From Planctomycetaceae bacterium (GTDB lineage: Bacteria; Planctomycetota; MHYJ01; SBBU01), in the NCBI GenBank assembly GCA_005239585.1, contig SBBU01000205.1, positions 1 through 5,504 on the forward strand: a DNA stretch of 5,504 nucleotides, written 5' to 3'. The position numbers and the translations under genes were made by a program. Positions 1 to 5,504 of this stretch are shown piece by piece. Numbering within the stretch: position 1 is the stretch's first letter; every line of letters begins with the position of its first letter. Below the pieces are notes generated by a model that did no database searches, was not told where the DNA came from, and was given only the letters and a program-made list of their open reading frames with translations.

Positions 1-2
1 GA

Positions 3-140
3 TGGTTCGGCAAGGTGAAGCGCTATTTTGAGGAGGCGAAGGAGGAATTGGCCAAGCAAATGCCGTCAGATTCAGAACTCGATGATCTTGACAGCGCTGT
101 CAATGATAATCCGGGTCATGCAAGTGATAACAATGGAATT
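3..140 (+). CDS. C-terminal end of a TatA/TatB-like protein, 5' partial, read in frame into gatA
   Basis: The frame is open from the left window edge. It begins W-F-G-K-V-K-R-Y-F-E-E-A-K-E-E-L, a charged amphipathic helix, followed by a hydrophilic tail rich in Asp, Ser and Asn. This resembles the segment after the membrane helix and hinge of TatA/TatB subunits of the twin-arginine translocase, where a G-K-hydrophobic-basic helix is followed by a variable polar tail. The diagnostic membrane helix and FGPKKLP-type hinge would lie upstream and are not visible, so the assignment rests on pattern only. There is no stop codon between this segment and the conserved start of GatA at 141. The +2 frame carries TGATAA twice (104-109 and 125-130), so one single-base change would end the protein there. 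It may be a true fusion, a lost stop, or a sequence error. An alternative is simply a GTG-initiated N-terminal extension of GatA from position 15. Confidence 0.45.
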
Positions 141-1589
141 ATGAATCACACAGCCACAGAAATAATTTACATGCTAAAGGAGAAAAAGCTTTCTGCGAGG
201 GAACTTGTATCTGAAGTGTTTAAAAGGATTGAGGAATATGATTCAAAAGTGATGTGCTATATAAACGTGATAAAGGATGCTGCGATGAATCAGGCGGAAC
301 AGATTGACGCAAAGATTAAGCGTGGTGAACCGATCGGACGGCTGGGCGGTATCCCTATAGCAATAAAAGACAATATTTGCACAAATGGAGTCCCTACCAC
401 CTGTGCATCTCGAATACTTGAAAACTTTACACCGCCATTTGATGCATTTGTTGTCTCCAGAATAAAGAATGAAGGGGCTATAATTGTAGGAAAAACAAAT
501 CTTGATGAATTTGCCATGGGTTCAAGCACAGAGAACTCTGCATTCAAAAAGACCAAAAACCCATGGGACTTGGAGCGAATACCGGGGGGTTCAAGCGGCG
601 GCTCGGCGGCTGCTGTCTCTGCATCAATGGCGCTTATGGCGCTTGGATCTGATACCGGCGGATCAATACGTCAACCTGCTTCTCTCTGCGGCATAGTTGG
701 CTTCAAGCCTACTTATGGGACTGTATCCCGCTACGGTCTTGTCGCTTTTGCATCCAGCATGGATCAAATAGGGCCTATGACCAAGTCAGTTGAGGACTGT
801 GCGTTGCTTTTGGATGCAATATGTGAAAAGGATAAGATGGACTCTACTTGTGTCGGTCAGCCGGGGGTCTTCCAGCAGGCGTTAGAAACCGACATAAATG
901 GGTTGAGGGTGGGAATTCCAAAAGAGTACTTTTCAGAGGGTGTTGATCCTCAAGTCCTTGCCTGCGTGAGTAATGCAGTCAAGGTCTTTGAAAAACAGGG
1001 CGCTAAATTGGTCGATATCAGTCTGCCAACCAGCAAATATGGTATTGCAGTTTACTATGTTGTTGCTTCATCAGAGGCCAGTTCAAATCTGGCGCGCTAC
1101 GATGGGATTCACTATGGATACCGTGACAGGTCATTCGATGATATAATCTCGCTTTATTCCAACAGCCGAAAGGCTGCGATCGGACCAGAGGTTAAGAGGA
1201 GGATAATGTTAGGAACATTTGCACTTTCATCAGGTTATTATGATGCTTATTACAACAGGGCCCTTAAAGTGCGCAGGCTTGTCAAGAATGATTTTGACGC
1301 TGCCTTTGAAAAGGTAGACGTTATAGTTGGTCCGACTTCGCCAATACCTTCATTCAAAATCGGTGAAAAGATAGATGATCCTCTGCAGATGTATCTTTGC
1401 GATATCTTTACTGTGACATCAAATCTTGCCGGAATCCCGGCTATTTCAATTCCATGCGGCTTTACAGATGCCAAGCTTCCTGTCGGCCTTCATATACAGG
1501 GCAGACCATTTGCTGATCTTCAGGTCTTACAAGTAGCCCGAGCCTTTGAGAGAGATACAGGACTATGTAACTTGAGACCAAAGCTATGA
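141..1589 (+). CDS. gatA: Aspartyl/glutamyl-tRNA(Asn/Gln) amidotransferase subunit A (GatA)
   Basis: GatA is the amidase-signature subunit of the cytoplasmic GatCAB complex. It hydrolyses glutamine and feeds ammonia to GatB, which converts Glu-tRNA(Gln), or Asp-tRNA(Asn), to the amidated form. Counted from the ATG at 141 the protein has 482 residues, the usual GatA length. The Ser-cisSer-Lys triad is visible: Lys76 in G-I-P-I-A-I-K-D-N, Ser151 in the glycine-serine loop G-G-S-S-G-G-S, and Ser175 in S-D-T-G-G-S-I-R. The 24-residue spacing between the serines matches the family. The C-terminal part carries the family's N-L-A-G-I-P-A-I-S-I-P and L-P-V-G-L-H-I-Q-G motifs. The start at 141 is chosen by family length; no strong Shine-Dalgarno precedes it. 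The frame stays open upstream to the window edge through a Tat-like segment, so the real product may be longer (GTG at 15 or beyond). Its stop overlaps the next gene by ATGA. gatC and gatB are not in the window. Confidence 0.96.
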   Translation: MNHTATEIIYMLKEKKLSARELVSEVFKRIEEYDSKVMCYINVIKDAAMNQAEQIDAKIKRGEPIGRLGGIPIAIKDNICTNGVPTTCASRILENFTPPFDAFVVSRIKNEGAIIVGKTNLDEFAMGSSTENSAFKKTKNPWDLERIPGGSSGGSAAAVSASMALMALGSDTGGSIRQPASLCGIVGFKPTYGTVSRYGLVAFASSMDQIGPMTKSVEDCALLLDAICEKDKMDSTCVGQPGVFQQALETDINGLRVGIPKEYFSEGVDPQVLACVSNAVKVFEKQGAKLVDISLPTSKYGIAVYYVVASSEASSNLARYDGIHYGYRDRSFDDIISLYSNSRKAAIGPEVKRRIMLGTFALSSGYYDAYYNRALKVRRLVKNDFDAAFEKVDVIVGPTSPIPSFKIGEKIDDPLQMYLCDIFTVTSNLAGIPAISIPCGFTDAKLPVGLHIQGRPFADLQVLQVARAFERDTGLCNLRPKL

Positions 1590-2215
1590 CACAATTTCCT
1601 GAAAAAGAATTACGATTCAGAGTGGTAACAGTTGTTAGGCAGATGTATCAGCGTAATTATATTTGCGCGACTGAGGGGAATATCAGTGCAAGGCTTGACG
1701 AACGAACTTGGCTAATTACACCTACAAATCGATCTAAATGGCTGATTGAGGCCTCCGAACTTGTGGTGATTGATGATCAAGGAAAGAAGCTCTCTGGGAA
1801 GCTGGAGCCGTCCTCTGAGTACAGGCTTCACCTTGAATGTTACAAGGTTCGAAGAGATATCAATTCTGTTATTCATGCACATCCGCCTGCTTCAACAGCC
1901 CTGACAGTGGCCGGACTTGCTCTTGTAACAAAAGCCTTACCGGAGGTCATGATAACTCTTGGTGAAGTTCCGACGTGCAGTTATGAAACAACTGGTACAG
2001 AACAGTTAGCATACAAGGTGGCAGATTTAATCAAGAAGTACAATGCAGTCTTGATGGACAGGCATGGATGTGTTACTGTGGGCGCAACTCTCTTTGATGC
2101 CTATGACAATCTGGAACGGCTCGAATGGGCATGTCAGGTGACGCTTTTATCGCGTGGCAAGGGTGAAATCAAGCCCCTTACCGATTCACAGATCCGAGAG
2201 CTCCCCAAGCGTTGA
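1586..2215 (+). CDS. Class II aldolase/adducin-family protein (FucA/AraD-like)
   Basis: This 209-residue protein has the fold signature of zinc-dependent class II sugar-phosphate aldolases and epimerases such as L-fuculose-1-phosphate aldolase (FucA). Visible motifs are G-N-I-S at 31-34 (phosphate-binding loop), E-P-S-S-E at 74-78 with Glu78 in the place of the FucA catalytic Glu73, the zinc histidines 97 and 99 in H-A-H-P, and the third zinc histidine 160 in D-R-H-G. The metal site is therefore complete and an active enzyme is likely. The second loop reads T-P-T-N-R-S-K-W where FucA has T-P-T-G, so the substrate need not be fuculose phosphate. Methylthioribulose-1-phosphate dehydratase (MtnB) and ribulose-5-phosphate epimerase share the fold and cannot be excluded. 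Its ATG overlaps the gatA stop (ATGA), implying translational coupling. No clear intrinsic terminator follows the stop. The family is secure; the substrate is unknown. Confidence 0.9.
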   Translation: MTQFPEKELRFRVVTVVRQMYQRNYICATEGNISARLDERTWLITPTNRSKWLIEASELVVIDDQGKKLSGKLEPSSEYRLHLECYKVRRDINSVIHAHPPASTALTVAGLALVTKALPEVMITLGEVPTCSYETTGTEQLAYKVADLIKKYNAVLMDRHGCVTVGATLFDAYDNLERLEWACQVTLLSRGKGEIKPLTDSQIRELPKR

Positions 2216-2220
2216 TAGAT

Positions 2221-2587
2221 TCATTTGGACAGTCTTTCAATTATAATCCTTGTTGCCGCGAATCCCTTTTGTGTAATTTCCGATGATATATCGTGCCCTC
2301 TGCTGTAATAACCAGTGACATGGAGGTGATGGTAAACTTGCCGGTATGTCCTGATCAAGTAACCATTGCGAAGACTGTAGTGGCTAAGCGACTTGAGATA
2401 CTCCTAGTAATCCTTTGGCAGGTTTCTCTGACTGGTTTATCGTCAAGTCACCGAATTTGTCGATGGCCCTCTTTTTGAGTATACCCATACCATTTTGATA
2501 AAATCTTTCCGCCTCAGAAAAGTATTTTTGTACGAGCGCTCCGTTCTTCACAACAGGATTATAATAGGAAATCAATTCGAAAATCAA
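2221..2587 (-). pseudogene. Decayed small helical protein gene (HEPN-like / DUF5618-type), frameshifted
   Basis: Two protein-like segments lie on the minus strand in different frames. The first (2587 to 2384) contains Y-F-S-E-A-E-R-F-Y-Q-N-G-M-G-I-L-K-K-R-A, a helix pattern typical of the N-terminal part of small HEPN-like or DUF5618-type proteins. The second (2403 to 2221, ending in TGA) contains L-R-N-G-Y-L-I-R-T-Y-R-Q-V-Y, then H-H-L-H-V-T-G-Y-Y, then K-G-F-A-A-T-R-I-I-I-E-R-L. This matches the R-N-G...Y..L-H..G-Y-Y...G-F..A..I-I-E pattern I recall for the C-terminal part of that family. The frames overlap at 2384-2403, and one extra base there would explain the break. The joined product is about 120 residues, and the usual central part looks shortened. 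The first segment has only a TTG start, with a stop two codons before it. I infer a broken gene, convergent with the aldolase. The family name is from memory; the two-frame coding pattern is what the sequence shows. Confidence 0.5.
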
Positions 2588-2663
2588 ACCCCTCTACTCG
2601 ATGATTTCTATCCTATATCAGGATACGTAATCGTTAAATTATGTGTGCTCGTGCTCATAAAGT

Positions 2664-2881
2664 GGAGCCCCACGGCTTGACTCCGCCCGTACCGCCAGTA
2701 CTGGCGGAGGCGGACGTGCCTGCACGCCGAAGTGCGTTACGGCACGCAGGCGTGGCTCCTTCTGTTTCTTCGGCGGGCCGCCCGATGGGGCGAGCTTCGC
2801 CTTCGGCGAGGCGACATCCGCCGAAGCAGGAAACGATTCGCATTCCTCCACGTCTTTACAGGCGTGGCTTCCTGCGGAGGA
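2664..2881. repeat. GC-rich block of nested inverted repeats (REP/MITE-like intergenic element)
   Basis: The block is abruptly GC-rich between AT-rich flanks and is built from nested palindromes. GGAGCC (2664-2669) pairs with GGCTCC (2754-2759) and encloses two hairpins. One is TCCGCC (2682-2687) with GGCGGA (2709-2714) around the perfect 16-bp palindrome CCGCCAGTACTGGCGG (2692-2707). The other is GCCTGC (2718-2723) with GCAGGC (2746-2751), plus inner GCCG/CGGC. A second domain has CTTCGGCGG (2768-2776) pairing with CCGCCGAAG (2818-2826), enclosing a stem at 2794-2812. A third pairs TCCTCC (2844-2849) and CCACG (2848-2852) with CGTGG (2863-2867) and GGAGGA (2876-2881). Roughly 100-codon frames are open on both strands here, but this follows from base composition. 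It resembles dispersed intergenic palindromic elements, but no second copy is in the window. No terminal repeat or target duplication was found. Confidence 0.65.
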
Positions 2882-2939
2882 GGGTGAAGATTTACGCCTA
2901 CGAATTGTATTGTAAAACTTTTTCAGCACATTTTTGAAC

Positions 2940-2967
2940 AATTACAAATGATAATTGACTTGTAATT
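2940..2967. promoter_or_regulatory. Operator-like inverted repeat over the -35 box
   Basis: AATTACAA (2940-2947) and TTGTAATT (2960-2967) form perfect 8-bp arms separated by 12 bases. The repeat spans the predicted -35 hexamer, a position suited to a dimeric repressor. An inner pair, CAATTA (2939-2944) and TAATTG (2952-2957), also exists. The cognate regulator is not in the window. AT-rich sequence gives such repeats by chance more often than mixed sequence. Confidence 0.4.
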
Positions 2968-2983
2968 TCCGATAAATTATACG
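2955..2983 (+). promoter_or_regulatory. Predicted sigma70-type promoter of the hydroxylase gene
   Basis: TTGACT at 2955-2960 matches five of six bases of the -35 consensus. TATACG at 2978-2983 matches four of six of the -10 consensus, with a 17-base spacer. Transcription would start near 2990, close upstream of the ribosome binding site. This is a match by eye, with the usual false-positive risk in AT-rich DNA. Confidence 0.5.
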
Positions 2984-2997
2984 ACAATGTGCGACTT

Positions 2998-3003
2998 GGA
3001 GAG
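2998..3003 (+). promoter_or_regulatory. Ribosome binding site GGAGAG
   Basis: GGAGAG lies five bases before the ATG at 3009 and fixes that start. It is the clearest Shine-Dalgarno sequence in the window. Confidence 0.75.
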
Positions 3004-3008
3004 ATTGA

Positions 3009-3581
3009 ATGAATTTACCTTCCTTTAGTATCCCTCCTGACTGGGCCGATTACATTCTTTCGCAATCAATTACATTTGTAATATTCTTCATATATGGAAG
3101 TTTCTTTGAGTGGGCTCTGCACCGCTATTTCATGCACCGGAAAAATATAATTCCTTATCCATATGAACGTCACGCATTGATCCACCACAAGTTATTCAAG
3201 GCTGACGAAAGTTTTCATGCGCTAAACGAAGAGATGGAGGGAGAGGTTTCCTTTGATGCTCGTGACTATGTTTTTCTTATTTTGATTAATACGCCCTTGC
3301 TTTTTGCGCTGGAACTGTTGACGGGTCTGCCCATTATTATCGGCGGTTGGCTGGCCGGACTTGCATACATTAAAATGTTCAATGTCGTACACAACGCCTT
3401 TCATATGCCCGGCAAACTTTATATGGAGAGGATGAGATGGTTCAAATGGTTAAAGCGGCATCACCAGCTTCATCACAAGTATCAAGACAGAAACCTGAAT
3501 GTGGTATTTCCGCTGGCTGATTATGTGCTTGGTACCCGTATAAACGAACCACTCTACAATCAGAAAGTAGCAAAGCTCTGA
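3009..3581 (+). CDS. Fatty acid hydroxylase/sterol desaturase superfamily membrane protein
   Basis: The product has 190 residues with hydrophobic segments at about 17-35, 87-105 and 107-124. It carries the histidine boxes of the membrane di-iron hydroxylases and desaturases: H38-x4-H43, H55-x3-H59-H60, H128-x3-H132, and H151-H152-x2-H155-H156. Such enzymes bind two irons at the cytoplasmic membrane face and use O2 to hydroxylate or desaturate lipids, carotenoids or sterols. The histidine set looks complete, so an active enzyme is plausible. The substrate cannot be named, and the protein is shorter than sterol desaturases. The start is set by a good ribosome binding site, with a promoter and possible operator upstream. 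It appears to be transcribed from its own promoter and has no obvious pathway partner nearby. If it is a true di-iron oxygenase, the host meets oxygen at least at times. Confidence 0.85.
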   Translation: MNLPSFSIPPDWADYILSQSITFVIFFIYGSFFEWALHRYFMHRKNIIPYPYERHALIHHKLFKADESFHALNEEMEGEVSFDARDYVFLILINTPLLFALELLTGLPIIIGGWLAGLAYIKMFNVVHNAFHMPGKLYMERMRWFKWLKRHHQLHHKYQDRNLNVVFPLADYVLGTRINEPLYNQKVAKL

Positions 3582-3704
3582 TTTGGTTTCTCCAATCCCT
3601 GCTTTCTCTGGGATCATTAATTCAAAAAACGTGTTAGTAATTTATATCAGTGATTTTACAACCACATGCTTTGCAACGACTGGTCTTCCTAAGCGTTTGC
3701 AGTT

Positions 3705-4163
3705 GTGTTAAAAACTAATAGAATAAGTGGCATGATTGATATAACTGACAAGAAAAAGACGGCGAGAGTGGCAATTGCCAAGGCAACGATAGTTATGAGC
3801 AAGGAGACTTTACAAACGATCAAGGCAAAGAAGGTTCCAAAAGGAGACGTCTTGGAAGTTGCACGTGCAGCGGCGATTATGGCAGCAAAGAGGGTCCCGG
3901 AGCTTATACCACTCTGCCATCCAATTGAGCTGACAAACACAAAGATTGATTATAAAATCATCGAGCCGGAAAAGATCGAGATTACATCTTTTGTAAAGGC
4001 AGTGGACCGCACAGGCGCTGAAATGGAGGCCCTTACGGCAGTGACAGTATGTGCCCTGACGATTTATGATATGTGCAAGGGTGTAGACAGGTGGATGGTG
4101 ATTAAGGATATAATGTTATTAGAAAAATCTGGCGGCAAGTCAGGTTTGCATAGGAGAAAATAG
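3705..4163 (+). CDS. moaC: Cyclic pyranopterin monophosphate synthase (MoaC)
   Basis: MoaC acts after the radical-SAM enzyme MoaA in molybdenum cofactor synthesis. It converts the cyclic dihydro-GTP intermediate to cyclic pyranopterin monophosphate in the cytoplasm. With the GTG start at 3705 the protein has 152 residues. Signature segments are M-I-D-I-T at 10-14, K46-G-D-V, L-C-H72-P, T-G-A-E106-M-E108-A-L-T, D122-M-C-K125, and the C-terminal K-S-G-G-K-S-G. These correspond to E. coli active-site residues Lys51, His77, Glu112, Glu114, Asp128 and Lys131. An ATG at 3732 would begin exactly at M-I-D-I-T. Family members usually have about ten residues before this point, which favours GTG, but neither start has a clear Shine-Dalgarno. 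No other Mo-cofactor genes are in the window, so moaC is an orphan here. A terminator follows directly. Confidence 0.94.
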   Translation: MLKTNRISGMIDITDKKKTARVAIAKATIVMSKETLQTIKAKKVPKGDVLEVARAAAIMAAKRVPELIPLCHPIELTNTKIDYKIIEPEKIEITSFVKAVDRTGAEMEALTAVTVCALTIYDMCKGVDRWMVIKDIMLLEKSGGKSGLHRRK

Positions 4164-4170
4164 CCATGAT

Positions 4171-4196
4171 AAAAACGACATTAATGTCGTTTTTTT
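4171..4196 (+). terminator. Intrinsic terminator after moaC
   Basis: A perfect 24-bp palindrome (4171-4194) folds into a 10-bp stem with a TTAA loop, and a run of seven T residues ends at 4196. It begins eight bases after the moaC stop. The A-run on the left arm would make it bidirectional in principle, but no minus-strand gene needs it. Confidence 0.85.
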
Positions 4197-4252
4197 GCGG
4201 GACAAATCGTCATAATAAAAAAGGGCAAAGTTGTTTTTTTTAACTGGCCTAG

Positions 4253-4304
4253 GGCGGTGACAAATCCGCCAATGGTAACAATATATTGGTAATGTATATA
4301 GGCC
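4253..4304 (+). promoter_or_regulatory. Possible promoter/leader region of asd
   Basis: Since a terminator precedes it, asd needs its own promoter between 4197 and 4346. TATATT (4282-4287) and TATATA (4295-4300) are possible -10 boxes, but no well-spaced -35 box is clear. GTGACA at 4257-4262 lies 19 bases before the first, which is long. A hairpin GGCGG (4253-4257)/CCGCC (4266-4270) lies in the same stretch, and GGCCTA (4246-4251) pairs with TAGGCC (4299-4304). I see no lysine riboswitch, and the space is too short for one. Confidence 0.25.
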
Positions 4305-4346
4305 TTCAGAAATCTGACAGCGTTGTCTGATTTTGATGTGAGTAGA

Positions 4347-5366
4347 ATGAAAGTAGCAATCGTTGGTGCGACCGGGGCGGTGGGAATCAAATTTATCGAG
4401 TGTCTGCAGAAGCGAAATTTTCCAGTTTCTGAGCTGAGGCTCTTTGCGTCGGCCCGTTCTCTAGGCAAGGTGCTGCACTTTAAGGGAACTCCGCTTAGGG
4501 TTGAAAAGCTAGAGGCGCAGGCATTAAAGGGGCATGACATTGCCCTCTTTAGCGCGGGAAGCGATCTGTCTAAAAAAGTCGCACCGATCGCCGCGAAAAA
4601 TGGGACAGTGGTGGTAGACAACTCTAGTGCGTGGCGAATGGATAAGAATGTTCCTCTGGTAGTTCCTGAGGTTAACAGAGACGACATCAGCAGGCACAAA
4701 GGAATAATAGCAAACCCTAACTGTTCGACCATAGCGCTTGTAATGGCTTTAAAACCTCTGCACGACAAATTCACGATAAAGCGTGTAGTTGTCTCTACAT
4801 ATCAGGCTGTATCAGGGGCAGGCGGTAAGGCGCTGACTGAATTGGATGATGAAGTCAGATCGATGATTTATGATGATAAAATCTTCAAGCGACAGATCTT
4901 CCCAAGACAGATAGCATTCAATCTCATCCCTCAGATCCCGCAAAAAAATGCATTTGCAGAGGATGGTTATACTACTGAAGAGATTAAAATGATGAAGGAA
5001 ACAAACAAAATAATGGGGGATGATTCAATCAGGGTCAGCGCTACCTGCGTGAGAGTCTCTGTCAGAAATACTCATAGTGAATCTGTTAACGTTGAGACGA
5101 AGAATAAAGTTACAGTCGCAGAAGCAGTTCAAGCCTTGAAAGATTTTCCGGGAGTTATTGTTAAACAGAGGAATGAGGACTTTCCGACACCGGCAGAGGT
5201 TTCAGGGAAAGACGAGGTACATGTGGGTAGAATAAGACTCGATCCTACAATAGAGAATGGTCTTAATTTCTGGCTCTGTTCTGATAATTTACTCAAGGGC
5301 GCCGCATTGAATGCAGTTCAAATTGCCGAGTGTTTGATGAAACCAGCTTCTACAAGTGCGAAATGA
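4347..5366 (+). CDS. asd: Aspartate-semialdehyde dehydrogenase
   Basis: This enzyme reduces beta-aspartyl phosphate with NADPH to aspartate semialdehyde. That product is the branch point to lysine and diaminopimelate, threonine, methionine and isoleucine. From the ATG at 4347 it has 339 residues, the usual length. Visible features are the nucleotide-binding loop G-A-T-G-A-V-G at 7-13 and the catalytic Cys126 in N-P-N-C-S-T. Gln153 lies in T-Y-Q-A-V-S-G-A-G, and Arg236 and His243 are spaced as the E. coli Arg267/His274 pair. The C-terminus carries the family's D-N-L-L-K-G-A-A-L-N-A-V-Q motif. A TTG at 4323 would add eight residues, but the ATG places the Rossmann strand at the N-terminus as expected. 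The ribosome binding site is weak (GTGAG). The stop overlaps the ATG of a lipoprotein gene, so the two are probably cotranscribed. Confidence 0.96.
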   Translation: MKVAIVGATGAVGIKFIECLQKRNFPVSELRLFASARSLGKVLHFKGTPLRVEKLEAQALKGHDIALFSAGSDLSKKVAPIAAKNGTVVVDNSSAWRMDKNVPLVVPEVNRDDISRHKGIIANPNCSTIALVMALKPLHDKFTIKRVVVSTYQAVSGAGGKALTELDDEVRSMIYDDKIFKRQIFPRQIAFNLIPQIPQKNAFAEDGYTTEEIKMMKETNKIMGDDSIRVSATCVRVSVRNTHSESVNVETKNKVTVAEAVQALKDFPGVIVKQRNEDFPTPAEVSGKDEVHVGRIRLDPTIENGLNFWLCSDNLLKGAALNAVQIAECLMKPASTSAK

Positions 5367-5504
5367 AAACCAGAAGGATTTTGCTAGCGATTATTTCCCT
5401 TGTCGGGATAATTTTCACTGCTAGTTGCGGGCCAGATGTCAGGGCTTTGCACAGGCAGGCACTGCAAAAGCAAAAAGACGGGCATCTTATGGATGCTATG
5501 GCGC
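5363..5504 (+). CDS. Putative lipoprotein, 3' truncated by the window edge
   Basis: An ATG overlapping the asd stop (ATGA) opens a frame that stays open for 47 codons to the window end. The N-terminus is M-K-T-R-R followed by a hydrophobic stretch (residues 6-20) and T-A-S-C with Cys22, a typical signal peptidase II lipobox. The mature protein would be a lipid-anchored envelope protein. After Cys22 comes H-R-Q-A-L-Q-K-Q-K-D-G-H-L-M-D-A-M-A, whose A-L...G...D-A-M-A spacing resembles the start of a tetratricopeptide repeat. That is suggestive only. The function is unknown, and the overlap implies translational coupling to asd. Confidence 0.75.
   Translation, partial: MKTRRILLAIISLVGIIFTASCGPDVRALHRQALQKQKDGHLMDAMA

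Larger units (their letters stand above)
2216..3008. other. Long intergenic region without an intact gene
   Basis: Nearly 800 bases separate the aldolase from the hydroxylase gene. The first part holds the decayed minus-strand gene. About 2588-2660 is AT-rich with nothing recognised. About 2660-2885 is a GC-rich block of nested inverted repeats. About 2886-2939 is AT-rich without a recognised signal. The last part holds the promoter of the next gene. I see no tRNA, rRNA or CRISPR-like repeats here. Confidence 0.8.

Noticed and set aside
2293..2478. 61-codon plus-strand frame
   Set aside because: It is the complementary shadow of the protein-like minus-strand segments and has no ribosome binding site or recognisable motif.
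2639..2941. Overlapping frames of about 100 codons open on both strands across the GC-rich block
   Set aside because: The translations are proline/arginine/alanine-rich with no recognisable motif, and both strands are open at once because the GC-rich palindromes lack stop codons.
3595..3614. ATCCC/GGGAT hairpin after the hydroxylase gene as a terminator
   Set aside because: The stem is only 5 bp with a 10-base loop and no T-run follows.
3582..3704. Possible molybdenum-cofactor riboswitch or other leader before moaC
   Set aside because: The 120-base gap shows only weak pairings, such as ACAAC (3658-3662) with GTTGT (3702-3706), and none of the conserved GC-rich stems I would expect of the Moco RNA.
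4181..4774. 197-codon minus-strand frame antisense to asd
   Set aside because: It lies almost wholly opposite the well-supported asd gene, crosses its leader, starts without a plausible signal and shows no family motif.

Overview
The window looks like chromosomal DNA from an uncultured Gram-negative bacterium, perhaps of the deltaproteobacterial, Nitrospirota or similar anaerobe-type lineages. Three observations support this: an indirect glutamine-tRNA pathway (gatA), a Tat-translocase-like fragment at the left edge, and a lipoprotein signal peptide at the right edge. The exact phylum cannot be read from the sequence. All intact genes lie on the + strand. Base composition is moderate, with one conspicuous GC-rich intergenic block.

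Left block (1-2215): the 3' end of a gene whose product resembles the amphipathic helix and acidic tail of TatA/TatB runs in frame, with no stop codon, into gatA (amidase subunit of Asp/Glu-tRNA amidotransferase). gatA overlaps by ATGA with a class II aldolase/adducin-family gene. The order tat-like > gatA > aldolase looks like one transcription unit.

Middle (2216-3008): about 790 bases without an intact gene. It holds a decayed minus-strand gene in two frames, resembling a small HEPN-like/DUF5618-type helical protein. This is followed by a GC-rich block of about 220 bp of nested inverted repeats, then an AT-rich promoter with an 8+8 bp inverted repeat over its -35 box.

Right block (3009-5504): a small membrane protein of the fatty acid hydroxylase/sterol desaturase superfamily, then moaC (molybdenum cofactor synthesis) closed by a clear intrinsic terminator. 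Next is asd (aspartate-semialdehyde dehydrogenase), whose stop overlaps the start of a lipoprotein gene that runs off the window.

Most genes are ordinary housekeeping functions. I see no CRISPR array, rRNA, tRNA or intact mobile element, and no convincing new multi-gene system. The points most worth a second look are the Tat-like/GatA in-frame junction, the nested palindromic block, the decayed small gene, and the operator-like repeat before the hydroxylase.
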